Source of the DNA: Laccaria trichodermophora
Taxonomy: Eukaryota; Basidiomycota; Agaricomycetes; Agaricales; Hydnangiaceae
Assembly: GCA_018417955.1 (NCBI GenBank)
Contig: JACTVC010000003.1
Coordinates: 3,286,001-3,350,000, forward strand
DNA length: 64,000 bases
Direction: 5' to 3'
Translations under genes and position numbers: made by a program
The notes under the pieces: generated by a model
Databases searched by the model: none
Seen by the model: the letters and a program-made list of their open reading frames with translations, nothing else
Told to the model about the DNA's origin: nothing
Shown: positions 46,971 through 57,215 of the stretch, in pieces
How positions within the stretch are numbered: the stretch's first letter is position 1
Layout of the letters: each line of letters begins with the position of its first letter

Positions 46971-47572
46971 TCATATGCATGCACAAACATGTAATTTAAT
47001 CAAAATGAATTGTTTATAAAGCTCTATTACATTGAGCTTCTTATACTTGTATACTTCAAATGGCAAGAGCAGCTTCCCAGATATGGGAAGCCTAGAACGT
47101 GGTGAGATATCCATGCGATCAGTATTGTGTGTGATGTAAGTACTCACTTTTCACTGCCTTTTCATAGCTAATGGCCTCTCCCAGCTTCCCTATCCAAAAC
47201 TCCGCCTCTCGTTAGCATATCCATTCGTTCCCAGCACTCCCACACCCTTCTGACAGCTTCTCCCCATTAAGTTTGACTGTTGGGTCTTGACTTGGTCTTG
47301 ACTCTTTGTGTGCATGTTATCATTGTCTTGCTCATCCTCTAGCATGTCGTTTTGGTGTGCAGTAAGTAGTGGAACAAATATATAAGCTTTTGTTAGCAGA
47401 AAACTTGCATAAAAGAGATTCCGGTACTCACCAAGTAATGTTTGTTTCTTTGGATCAGTACTATATATCAGTCCTTAGCCAAACACACACAACAAACTCT
47501 AGTCAAAACAAACATTTCATTGTTGCCACTGTGACATCGACACCCAAAAGCATGTTCAATGGCAAGGGTGTG

Positions 47573-48138
47573 TAGTGATGGGCAGGGGTAACCCTGGGGT
47601 GTCTTCATCATGACCTATACCCTTACCCTTGCCCAACCCCAACCCTTGGTGAGGGTTGGGGTTTTGGAAGGGTAAGGGTTGGGGTAGATGTGGGTTTGAG
47701 GGGTAAGAAACCCTCTGGGGGTCAGCATCAAGGGTTGTTGGATTTTTGTTTGTAGATTAAAATTCTTACAAAAGAAATGTTTTCACAAGCTTACAGTGAA
47801 GAAAACTACTATTATTTGATGAACATAATGATATAGAGTGTCATTATATACACAACTCCGTGTTTATAATACCAGAACACTGGTGATAATCTTCTAAACT
47901 AATTCTTTACTATCCTTTTACCCAAAATTTATCATGCAAATATTTTATGAGGCAGAATTTGAGAAAAATTTGAGTTAAAATTTACCTGCTGACTACCCTT
48001 GACTTACCCTCAGAAAAACCCCAACCCTTGCGAAGGGTTGGGGTTTTTGTAAGGGTCAGAAAATCCTGACCTCTACCCTTACCCTCCTGACCCCTACCCT
48101 TGACCCTTGGAGGGTTGACAAACACTTGCACATCACTA
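47573..48138. mobile_element. Non-autonomous hAT-type element, 566 bp, 8-bp target duplication
   Basis: Ends TAGTGATGGGCA (left) and, as reverse complement, TAGTGATGTGCA (right), a terminal pattern typical of hAT transposons. The 8-bp sequence AGGGTGTG occurs directly on both sides (47,565-47,572 and 48,139-48,146). Inside are GGGTTGGGG/CCCCAACCC hairpins, for example a 16-bp-arm palindrome at 48,014-48,048. No transposase is encoded. Confidence 0.92.
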
Positions 48139-48146
48139 AGGGTGTG

Positions 48147-48390
48147 TGCTCCTGCGTGGCACACATCCTGCTGGAACCCTCCTGCATGGGGTTTCAGTGG
48201 CCAGAATGTGTGAGGGTGGCATCCACATCGACATGTTGTTGCCCCCATGCTCAATGGCAACCCTGTATGCTCCTGTGAGGCACATGTCCTGCTGGAACCC
48301 TCCTGCATGGGGTTTTGGCAGCCAGAGCGCGTGAGGGTGGTATCCACATCTTGCCATGTCAACATCCAAATGCTTCCTCACCACACAAGC
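48147..48390. repeat. Two tandem copies of a ~121-bp unit
   Basis: TGCTCCTG...GGCACA and TCCTGCTGGAACCCTCCTGC...GAGGGTGG...ATCCACATC occur at 48,147 and again 121 bp later. The hAT element inserted directly at the edge of the first unit. Confidence 0.75.
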
Positions 48391-48790
48391 ACGCACTCTG
48401 CACTCCCCCCCCTTTCTCTTCTCTCAAGTCCATGACTTCCCTCCCCCCCTACTCATTCTGTGGTGCCCGTAAAGGAACCATTGTGTTCTCCATCACATCC
48501 TGCCCCATGCCTCTCCGTTTTCCGTCCAATGCCTCCACTGTTCTGTTCTCCATTGCCCCCCTCGTTTCACACCTCACCAATTCTGTTTTTTTCTCTGTCA
48601 CTCTGCATTTTGTTTACCCCCCATTCTATTCTCCATTGCCCCCCTTGTTTTCATGCTTTCTGGCTTTCTGCTTGTCCCTGTTCTGTTCTCCACTGGCCCC
48701 TCATTTTGTGCCTCACCCTATTCTGTTCTCCATAGCCCCTGTTTTCATGGCTTTCCGTTTGTCCCACGCCCCTCCATTTGTTCCATGTGT
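48391..48790. repeat. Pyrimidine-rich degenerate repeat
   Basis: Irregular copies of TTCTGTTCTCCATTGCCCC spaced 40-80 bp on the plus strand; strongly C+T biased. No coding function seen. Confidence 0.6.
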
Positions 48791-49468
48791 TTTGTAACTA
48801 CAGTAGATATAAATAAACATAGAAAGAGTTTGAAAAATAAAAGTACGAGACAATTCAAAAACTGAGACAAAACTCAAGGGCTTACAATGTAACACAGCCA
48901 AACAAATGAATGGTTGGCACAGATCTGGCATATGGGATAGAGGCTCTGTGTTCTAAGGAAAAAGCATAGCACAATGTTGTATATAATGCTATTCTGATGC
49001 TCTGTGGTAAATATTTAAGGACAGGTTTCTATACTGAATCTGAAGTAACTTCAATATGATTGTTACAAGGGTGATGATGCTTCAAACAGAAACTAAGCTC
49101 TTGCACTTATTCTTATCCTTCTGAAAAATGGGTGAAGCAATTCTCAAAGGCATAAGGCTACCATACAAATTATAAACCAGAGTATTGTAAGAGAAATTTC
49201 AAATGAGTGAGTCAATGTCCCATCATCCAACCATGTTCCCATGTCAAAGCTTGCTTCTGACTTCATTTTTTTCCCTCATTCAGATGAAGATCCAGTCAAC
49301 ATTTCCAATGCCACCACTTGGGTTACCCCTCCTTATGTGAATGTGATAAAGGACACCTTCAACTCATCAATGAACTTTGATAATGAAGAAAATCCTTGGG
49401 TTTGATCTCATACTTGTGAGATATGGAGTTGCCACTGAGATTTGGATGTACATTACACTCATTTTATA
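48791..49468. other. CpG-poor spacer
   Basis: No gene. A short open stretch after a cag acceptor near 49,281 (DEDPVNISNATTWVTPPYVN) might be a lone exon remnant. Confidence 0.35.
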
Positions 49469-49470
49469 TA

Positions 49471-50199
49471 CAGTAGATATTCTCACAATGCATATACTCG
49501 CAATGCATAAATCTCATAATGCATGACATTTTCAGGGGACCAACTTGGTACGCGGGGATTTATGCATGGAACGTCATATCGAATAATGCATATCATATTT
49601 TGGCATTATGCATTACCAGATCTACAGATTTACCAGGTATTTACCTGTTCACCTCATTGTACCTGAGTTTTTCGGGACCAAAGTCTACCCTGATATACCC
49701 TGTGTGCCACGAATACACTGCTCGAGAGTAGTATCCAATTTTGCCAACACTTTTCTATCATTCTATGCCAGCTGCTGAGGAGAAGAAGGGGAAACCTTGA
49801 GACGGGCACAAGCCCTATGCACCTCGCGGAGGGAATGGAGCTGTGCGAGCGTTTGGTGTGTCATCCACTCAGAGGATCGCAGTGTGTCAACCGTCTGCTT
49901 TTGCAACAACAATTGGGCAAATTGAGGGCTCATCTTCATGTTGTTCAAGCGAAATCAACCTGACAAACTACTCTCAACTCTTTTTTCAGTAGTAACCTCT
50001 CTCCCATGGATGTCGATAGCCTGTAAATACGCAGTCTTTCCAGTTTTCGTCTCGCTACATAAAGGACATTTCGAAGCGTGACATTTTTTGGCTGAGGTCA
50101 CAAATAGTCACATTTTGTGACATATTTCATCTTGCATAAATCTCACAATGCATAGAAAAAGTCGGGGACCGGCATTATGCATTGTGAGAATATCTACTG
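49471..50199. mobile_element. 729-bp TIR element with TA target duplication (pogo/Tigger-like)
   Basis: Perfect 23-bp terminal inverted repeats begin CAGTAGATATTCTCACAATG, flanked by TA on both sides (49,469-49,470 and 50,200-50,201). Ends of the CAGTA type with TA duplication fit pogo/Tigger elements. Unlike its surroundings it keeps CG dinucleotides, so it is a younger insertion. On the minus strand an open stretch with CHASKCPLCSETKTGKTAYL (about 50,080-50,020) may be captured or ancestral coding sequence; no transposase is seen. Confidence 0.85.
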
Positions 50200-50332
50200 T
50201 ACACACATCATATGTTCCAACTACACTACATTCATTTTAGAAAAATACATAATAGGTTGTTGACTATTTGTCATGTGAGGTACATACAGATGACCTATTA
50301 GTATAGCTAGTATAGCAATCACAATAGAATGA

Positions 50333-51010
50333 TATTTAGAGCTCCGCCTGCCTGTGTCGAAGGTGCTGAGTGAGATCAATTACTTAAGCATGGCAAGCCG
50401 GCATTCCTGAAATGGAAAGCCTTAATTATATCTGTGCCTAAGGCAGAATATGCTTTAGAGACTTACAAAATGTGTGCAGGGCTAAAGAATATGTTGGTGG
50501 GTTGCAGTGAACACCAAAATGTTTGAGCAAGCTACAAAATTTTTTGAGCAGGTTAGCAAGGTGTTTGAGAGGGCTAGCAAAGTGTTTGAGAGGGCTACAA
50601 AGTGTTTGAGCAGGCTACAAAGTGTTTGAGCAGGCTACAAAGTGTTTGAGCAGGCTACAAAGTGTTTGAGCAGGCTACAAAGTGTTTGAGCAGGCTACAA
50701 AGTGTTTGAGCAGGCTACAAAGTGTTTGAGCAGGCTACAAAGTGTTTGAGCAGGCTACAAAGTGTTTGAGCAGGCTACAAAGTGTTTGAGCAGGCTACAA
50801 AGTGTTTGAGCAGGCTACAAAGTGTTTGAGCAGGCTACAAAGTGTTTGAGCAGGCTACAAAGTGTTTGAGCAGGCTACAAAGTGTTTGAGCAGGCTACAA
50901 AGTGTTTGAGCAGGGCAGAAAAATGTTGGCGGTTTAACAGAAATATATTATAGGTACAATATTTCGAATTCAAAATGTAGGCAGATTTTTTACCCACTTG
51001 AACAAGCATA
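50333..51010. repeat. Right arm of the large inverted repeat
   Basis: Reverse complement of 46,590-46,970, longer because of the minisatellite inside it. The end ACTTGAACAAGCATA mirrors the start of the left arm. Confidence 0.82.
50601..50900. repeat. 20-bp minisatellite, 15 identical consecutive units
   Basis: AGTGTTTGAGCAGGCTACAA repeated fifteen times without change, with degenerate units on the left (about 50,520-50,600) and a partial one on the right. The equivalent part of the left arm has only a few degenerate units, so the array expanded after the arms arose. Confidence 0.97.
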
Positions 51011-51048
51011 TCTGTCATCCTGAACCTCTCCACCTTCAGCATCTCAAC

Positions 51049-54000
51049 ATGAGCTTTGTGGGTGCTCACCACTTCGTAGCTAACAACAGTACATTCAATG
51101 AAGCTGAGACTGTGAGTGTAATCTTTATCCAAGGAGGCAAACTGATGGCATTGGATCTCTTGCAGATCAACATTCACCACAATTATGGCAACAGGACGAC
51201 GTCTGATGGGGTCATTCCCCTTGTGCCAAACCCAAGCAATCAGTTCACAGGCTGCACAGAAGTCATTGCCAAACTCAAGAGGCATTTCTTCAATGCAGAT
51301 GACTCAGCTCAGAAGAGAAAGTTCTTTCTGTTGTATGGAATGGGGGGTATTGGGAAGACTCAGATTTGTCTGAAGTTTGTTGAAGAAATGTCTGACTTGT
51401 GAGTGTCACCAAAGAGGTAGATTCAATTCTCATTTCTGAAATTTCAATTGCCTGCAGTTTCTCTCCTGTTTTCTGGATTGATGCTTCCTCAGTTTCCACT
51501 ATCACACAGGGACTCAAGGGTGTCTGTAATCTTTCTGCAGCTCAGTCTAGTGGACTAGATGGCTCACCTGAATCTGCTCTTCACTGGATTGGCTTACTGA
51601 AAGAGAACTACATAATGGTCTTTGACAATGCTGATGTTCTATCACCTGCTGAGCTGGAGGCTTATCTTCCACCTGGAAGAGGGGGAAACATTCTGATAAC
51701 TAGTTGCAACTCTACTATGAGGAATTTGACTTCATTTGAGAATTCTCTTGAAGTATTTGAGATGGAAGAGAATGATGCCATTGAGTTACTTCTGAAAGCC
51801 AGTTACTTGGATCCATCTTCAATTGAGTTTCAAGCTCAGGCTTCTCAGATTGTGAAGGAGCTCTTCTGCCTTCCTCTTGCTATTGATCAGGCTGGTGCTT
51901 ACATTGCTTCAGGAGCTACCACTATTGCAGACTATCTTGCAAAATATTTTGAGCATAGAAAAATGTTAATGTCCCATTCTGAATTTACTGGAGCATCTAG
52001 GTATAACAGAACTGTCTATGAAACTTGGGAGCTATCATACAAAGAAATTCAACAAAGGGCTGAAGCTGGTGATTTTCATAAGGCCAATGCAGCCAAGAGT
52101 GCAATGCTCCTTCTTGAATTATTTCCATTCTTCCATCATGGGAGGAATCATGGAGGAAATGTTTTCTTATGCTGCTGTTGAAAAAGATCAAAAAGTTTCT
52201 AACCCTGAATTACCACTTGCCAGTTCTATATTAACTACTCTCTCTGAACAAGATGGGTACTTGGGATAATTTACTTTTCAGGGAGGCCATTCGGGTATTG
52301 CTGTCCTTCTCCTTGATCAAGAAAGGCCCATCTGATGGTGTATATGCAATGCATCCCCTGGTCCATGCCTGAGGCAGGGACAGAATGACTTTGGATGAGA
52401 AGAAAAAATGTTGCAAAAGGGCCTATGTTACTTTGTCTTGCTCTTTGAGATGGAATGAAATTCAGCCATATGGATTCAGAAGAGCCTTAGTAACACATGT
52501 GAGAGCAAACATGGAGAATTCTAGATCAGAAAGCAATCAGAGCATTGTCAGTTACTTAGATGATGCTTCTGAAAGGTTTCTGAGGCTGTTGTGGGAACAA
52601 GGGTATTTAAAGGAAGCAGAAACCTTGGGGATTCAAGTTCTAGATACAAGAAAAAAAGTCTTGGAGTGGAACACCCAGATACAATCAGAGCCATTGCAAA
52701 TCTAGCAGTAACATATCATGAACTGGGAAAGTACAATGAGGCAGAGAAGCTGAGGTTCCATGTTCTGGATGCAACAAACAATATTCTTGGAGTAGAACAT
52801 GCTGAGACAATCTGTGCTATGGGAAATCTAGCAGGCACATATCAACTCCTGGGAAAATACACAAAGGCAGAGAAGCTGGAGATCCAAGTTCTGGATGCAA
52901 GAAACAGAATTCTTGGAGTGGAACACCCAGACACAATTCATGCTATGGGAAGTCTAGCAGCAACATATCAACACCTGGGAAAATACACAGAGGCAGAGAA
53001 ACTGGGGATCCAAGTTCTGGATGCAGCAAACAGAATTCTTGGAGTAGAACACCCAATCATAATCAAAGCTATGGCCAGTCTAGCATCGACATATCAATAC
53101 ATGAGAAAATACACAGATGCAGAGAAGCTGGGGATCCAAGTTCTGGATGCAGCAAACAGCATTCTTGGAGTGGAACACCCAGACACGATTTATGCTATGG
53201 CCAGTCTAGCATCAACATATCAATACATAAGAAAATACACAGAGGCAGAGAAACTGGGGATCCAAGTTCTGGATGCAAGAAACAGAATTCTTGGAGTGGA
53301 ACACCCAGACACAATCTATGCTATGGGAAGTCTAGCATCAACATATTGATGCTTGGGAAAATATACAGAGGCAGAGAAACTGGAGATCCAAGTTCTGGAT
53401 GCAAGAAACAGAATTCTTGGGGTGGAACACCCAGATACAATCTATGCTATGGGAAGCCTAGCATCACTGTATCAATACCTGGGAAAATACACAGAGGCAG
53501 AGAAGCTGGGGATCCAAGTTCTGGATGCAAGAAACAGAATTATTGGAGTGGAACACCCAGACACAATTTATGCTATGGGAAGTCTAGCATCAACATATCA
53601 ATGCTTAGGAAAATATACAGAGGCAGAGAAACTGGAGATCCAAGTTCTGGATGCAAGAAACAGAATTCTTGGGGTGGAACACCCAGACACAATCTATGCT
53701 ATGGGAAGTCTATCATCAACATATCAATACCTGGGAAAATACACAGAGGCAGAGAAACTGGGGATCCAAGTTCTGGATGCAAGAAACAGAATTCTTGGAA
53801 TGGAACACCCAGACACAGTCAGAGCTATGACAAATCTAGCTTCAACATATCAATGCTTGGGAAAATATACAGAGGCAGAGAAGCTAGATGTACATGTCCT
53901 GGATGCAACAAACAGAATTCTTGGAGTAGAACACCCAGACACAATTGAAGCTATGGCCAGTCCAGCATCAACATTTCAACACCTGGGTAAATACACTGAA

Positions 54001-54201
54001 GCAGGGAGACTGGAGACCCAAGCTTATGAAATAAAGAGCAGAGGTCCTCAAGCAGAATCTCCTCATACAATTAACACCCTCTCCAATGTCCAAGAAGCCC
54101 AGGAGATTCAAGTTTTTGATGGAGGAAGCCTAGCCCTTGGTGAAGGAAACTTGGATTTAATACAGGTTGTTTTGAATCATCCAGTTCAAGTAGTTCTTTG
54201 A
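51049..54201 (+). pseudogene. NB-ARC-TPR NOD-like receptor, broken
   Basis: Fungal NLR-type protein: such proteins sense ligands through repeats and signal through an ATP-driven switch, with proposed roles in non-self recognition. Starts MSFVGAHHFVANNSTFNEAE. The NB-ARC has P-loop GMGGIGKTQ, an intron at 51,402-51,459, then FWIDASS, Walker B YIMVFDNAD, GGNILITSCN and LPLAIDQAGAYIA. Then about 13 TPR units of 42 residues, each near GKYTEAEKLGIQVLDARNRI plus LGVEHPDTIYAMGSLASTYQ. Lesions: a frameshift near 52,138 (FFHHG), another near 52,258, a TGA near 52,370 (HPLVHA-stop), a frameshift near 52,655 (DTRKKV) and a TGA at 53,347 (STY-stop). Units are almost identical over 126 bp, showing recent homogenisation. 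CpG is nearly absent. Confidence 0.88.
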
Positions 54202-57200
54202 CCTATGACAACATTGAATCCTGAGAAAAAAGGTATGTATTTCAGTAATTGTTGTTTGAACCCCCTCTGATGTTTGTATCCTCAGTCCATTGTCTTTACA
54301 GACTTGCAAAGAAAGTTTCAAAATTTGAATGTGACATAGCACATTTGTTTCAAAAAGAAAAACATCTTGATGATGACTTTGCAGGTACTAGTGCTTAATT
54401 GACCTACTACATTGATTCCATGTATTACACTCAATCATTTTCTGTTAAAATGAAATTTTATCTTCTTGATATGGCATTGAATAATTTCTTTTGTCTGATT
54501 CATGTAAGCATTATATACTTTGCTCTCATATACTTGATCTCTGCACTTAAATTGAGTTCTCCTCAATTCCCTTGCTTTGTCATCCAATGCACCCATTATT
54601 ATCCACTGTGCCCCAAGGCTAATTCAACATGTCATCTCAACTTGATGGACTATGTAGCCATCAGTACAGTTTCATTGAAGTGTGTTTCAAATTGGAGAAT
54701 GCTATTGATATAGAAGTTGAAATCCCAAAATCTGTTTGAGCACCTATTACATTGATACAGATGAAACCATCAGTACTTCTCAGTTCCCCACAAGTTCCTG
54801 CAGGACTGAGAGGATTCCTGGGGATTTCTGAGGATTTCTGCAGGACTACACTGTTGGCATAAAACCACATGACCATACAAATCACAATTATGACATATGC
54901 AGTGCATCTTTACAGCACTTCCACATCATATGCTGTGCATTGTTCCACAGCATTCTATGTACAAATATGCACAGCATACGTAGCACAGCCCTCTCATGTA
55001 GTATATAAGGAGTGCTACTATGCCCCCAATCTATAAGTTTCATACTTAGCTAGTCTTGCTTAGCATGCCTCTACACACACAACACCCAAAGTAAGGGCTA
55101 TGGTAGTGTCAGCTACCTCTGCACTGTGCATCCTATATGTGATACATGCCTTGCAATAGATTATGGGATGTTGAATGACATGCACGAGTTCTGACTAGCC
55201 TTATTCAACAATAAACTTCCTTGCAACTTTGTGTCCTGTGGTAGATGCTAGGACAAAGGAGTAAGTGAGTGATCAAGCTGCCTTATAAGCATAGTGTGTT
55301 TGAAGTCTCATCAAGTCAGGGTAACAGGAAAATGGCATGTGAGAGTCAAGACAAAGGAATTAAGTACCCCACCCTCATGCAGGATGTGTTGGTGTCTTGT
55401 CAAACACAGAGTTTGAATAACTGCTGTGCAGTCATACCTCCCATGGCCATGTTGTAAAGTCAACTAGTGCACAAAATGTTGTGTGTCTGTTGTCTCATTA
55501 ACTCTAAGTAAGTCATGGTACCACTTGTGTGTCTTGGCATCTTGACACAGGGTTGAATAACAGATATCTTCAAGTCCACTAGCACACAAGCTTGTGAAAT
55601 GTCAAGATGAATGAGGTCACTTGTGGCTTTATTAGTGAAACGGTAGCTGGACTCTTTCTGGGGTTGTGACATTCCTTATCCTCCTCTAAAAGGTAGATTT
55701 GAACTTGTTCTCCATTTTCTGTATTTTTGACTCATGCATTTGTTGGAATAAGGAAAAATAACTCCCCATCAATGTTTGTAGTGTATGTAATACAAAAGCT
55801 AGGTAGAAATGTTGAAATGAACATTGCACATAAATTGTAACATATAAGTATGGAAATCATAAGAAGGGTAGGGAAATATCAACAAAAAGCAGAAGTCATA
55901 GCACCTGAGAGTGGCAGTCATATCAACTAACAGTGGAAGTGATCAACAAATGATGATGAGAAAGGCCAACATCAATCATCAATTCTGATGGGTTCCATCT
56001 TGGAAAACCTATTCTAGGGCTACATTATAACCTGAAAAAACACATTTTTCACCCCATTTCAATATCCCAAATACAAATTCTGGAAGGGAATGGAAACCCA
56101 GAAGATTTGGCTATTTGAGGAGGTTAGATCATTCTACTGTGGATGCCAAGTCCATTCATAGGTGGACTCAGGGAATAAGGGTCTAAACCTACAGCCTAGG
56201 CTGAGGGCAGTCTCTGTAAGCTTAGTCATGCAGATATGCAGTGATTTCTGTGAGGTCATGAGTCATCTTAGTTTGCTGACCTCCTTCCTGGCAGATTCAC
56301 TGCTAAACATGGATCATAATGAAGGTCTAGTTGATTCATAGGAGCTGATTGACATGTGATCAGAGTCCAAGGCATAGACTTAGCAAAGGAGTGCACCACT
56401 AAGTTTGGCATTAACTATGGTGAAGTTGTGATAAGTTGATAACTCAGCATAGATGAAGTTCAGTGTAAGAGTTGAAGTGCAAGGTGAGTTAGTGAGCAGA
56501 TGTGAGATGAATACTGAGAGGAGAAAATAGAGAATGAGACAGAAACAACTTTAATATAAAGGGTGAGGTGTACTGGTACATGCAAGGCCTATTTATACAA
56601 GTTGAAAAGAATAGAGTCAGTAACTGGGGATGGGGAATGTAACAATAGTACAAGGAAAGACAGTAAGAAGAAAAAGGCTGGAAGGGAATAAAATGGAGAT
56701 GGAGATGATAGTAGAGAGAATAGGAGTCAGAGTTGGATTCTTTTGTGAAGGGATGATGTCAAGGCAATGGAAGGGAGTCTTGGCAAGTTGAGGAACAATA
56801 GGTGCCTTATACTTCTTGGGGTTATCATGCTTGGTATTGAATACTTGAGTGCAAGGCCAGTGAGAGGTCTTTGCATAGGCAAGAGTCATTTATATAGGCT
56901 AGGAATGAGGGCTATTAGTTACAGAGATAGGTCATGGGGATGGTTCATGACAGCATGCTGACAAAGAAGCTGAAAGTCAAACATAGACTTCAAAACTGGT
57001 TCTGAGGCTCTTAGATTGAACTAAGTTTGTATGGCCTAGGTTCAAGCTACCAAACTAATTATACTGAATGGAAAGATCTAAAAATAGGAAAAAGTTTGGT
57101 GCTGGAAATGGAGAGCTGGGTAGTACCAAAGAAAGTGCAGGACTGAAGATGTAGATATTGTGAAAGTAGAAATTTGTCTATAAGCAGCTTTCAAATTGCC

Positions 57201-57215
57201 TTGTTATTATCATCA
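54202..57215. other. CpG-poor spacer with an old repeat copy
   Basis: No gene supported. 54,851-55,083 (TGTTGGCATAAAACC...CACACACAACA, TATATAAGG near 54,998) resembles a solo LTR but lacks a target duplication. 55,198-55,640 is a deaminated copy of the 44-45.7 kb repeat. Confidence 0.45.
55198..55640. repeat. CpG-stripped copy of the 44-kb tandem repeat
   Basis: Collinear with 44,570-44,780 and adjoining units: ACTTTG.GT, GTGATCAAGC.GCCTTATAAGCATAG, AAGTCAGGGTAACAGGAAAA and TTAAGTACCCCACCCTC. All nine CpGs I could align between the two copies are TpG or CpA here. Confidence 0.88.

Noticed and set aside
47600..48130. Telomere-like CCCTTACCC/GGGTTGGGG sequence
   Set aside because: Not a regular TTAGGG array; it lies inside an element with terminal repeats and an 8-bp target duplication.
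50601..50900. CRISPR-like regularity
   Set aside because: Units are contiguous 20-bp copies with no spacers; it is a minisatellite in a fungal genome.
54851..55083. Possible solo LTR (TGTTG...CAACA, TATATAAGG)
   Set aside because: The flanks TACAC and CCCAA do not match, so no target duplication supports it; kept only as a remark in the spacer.
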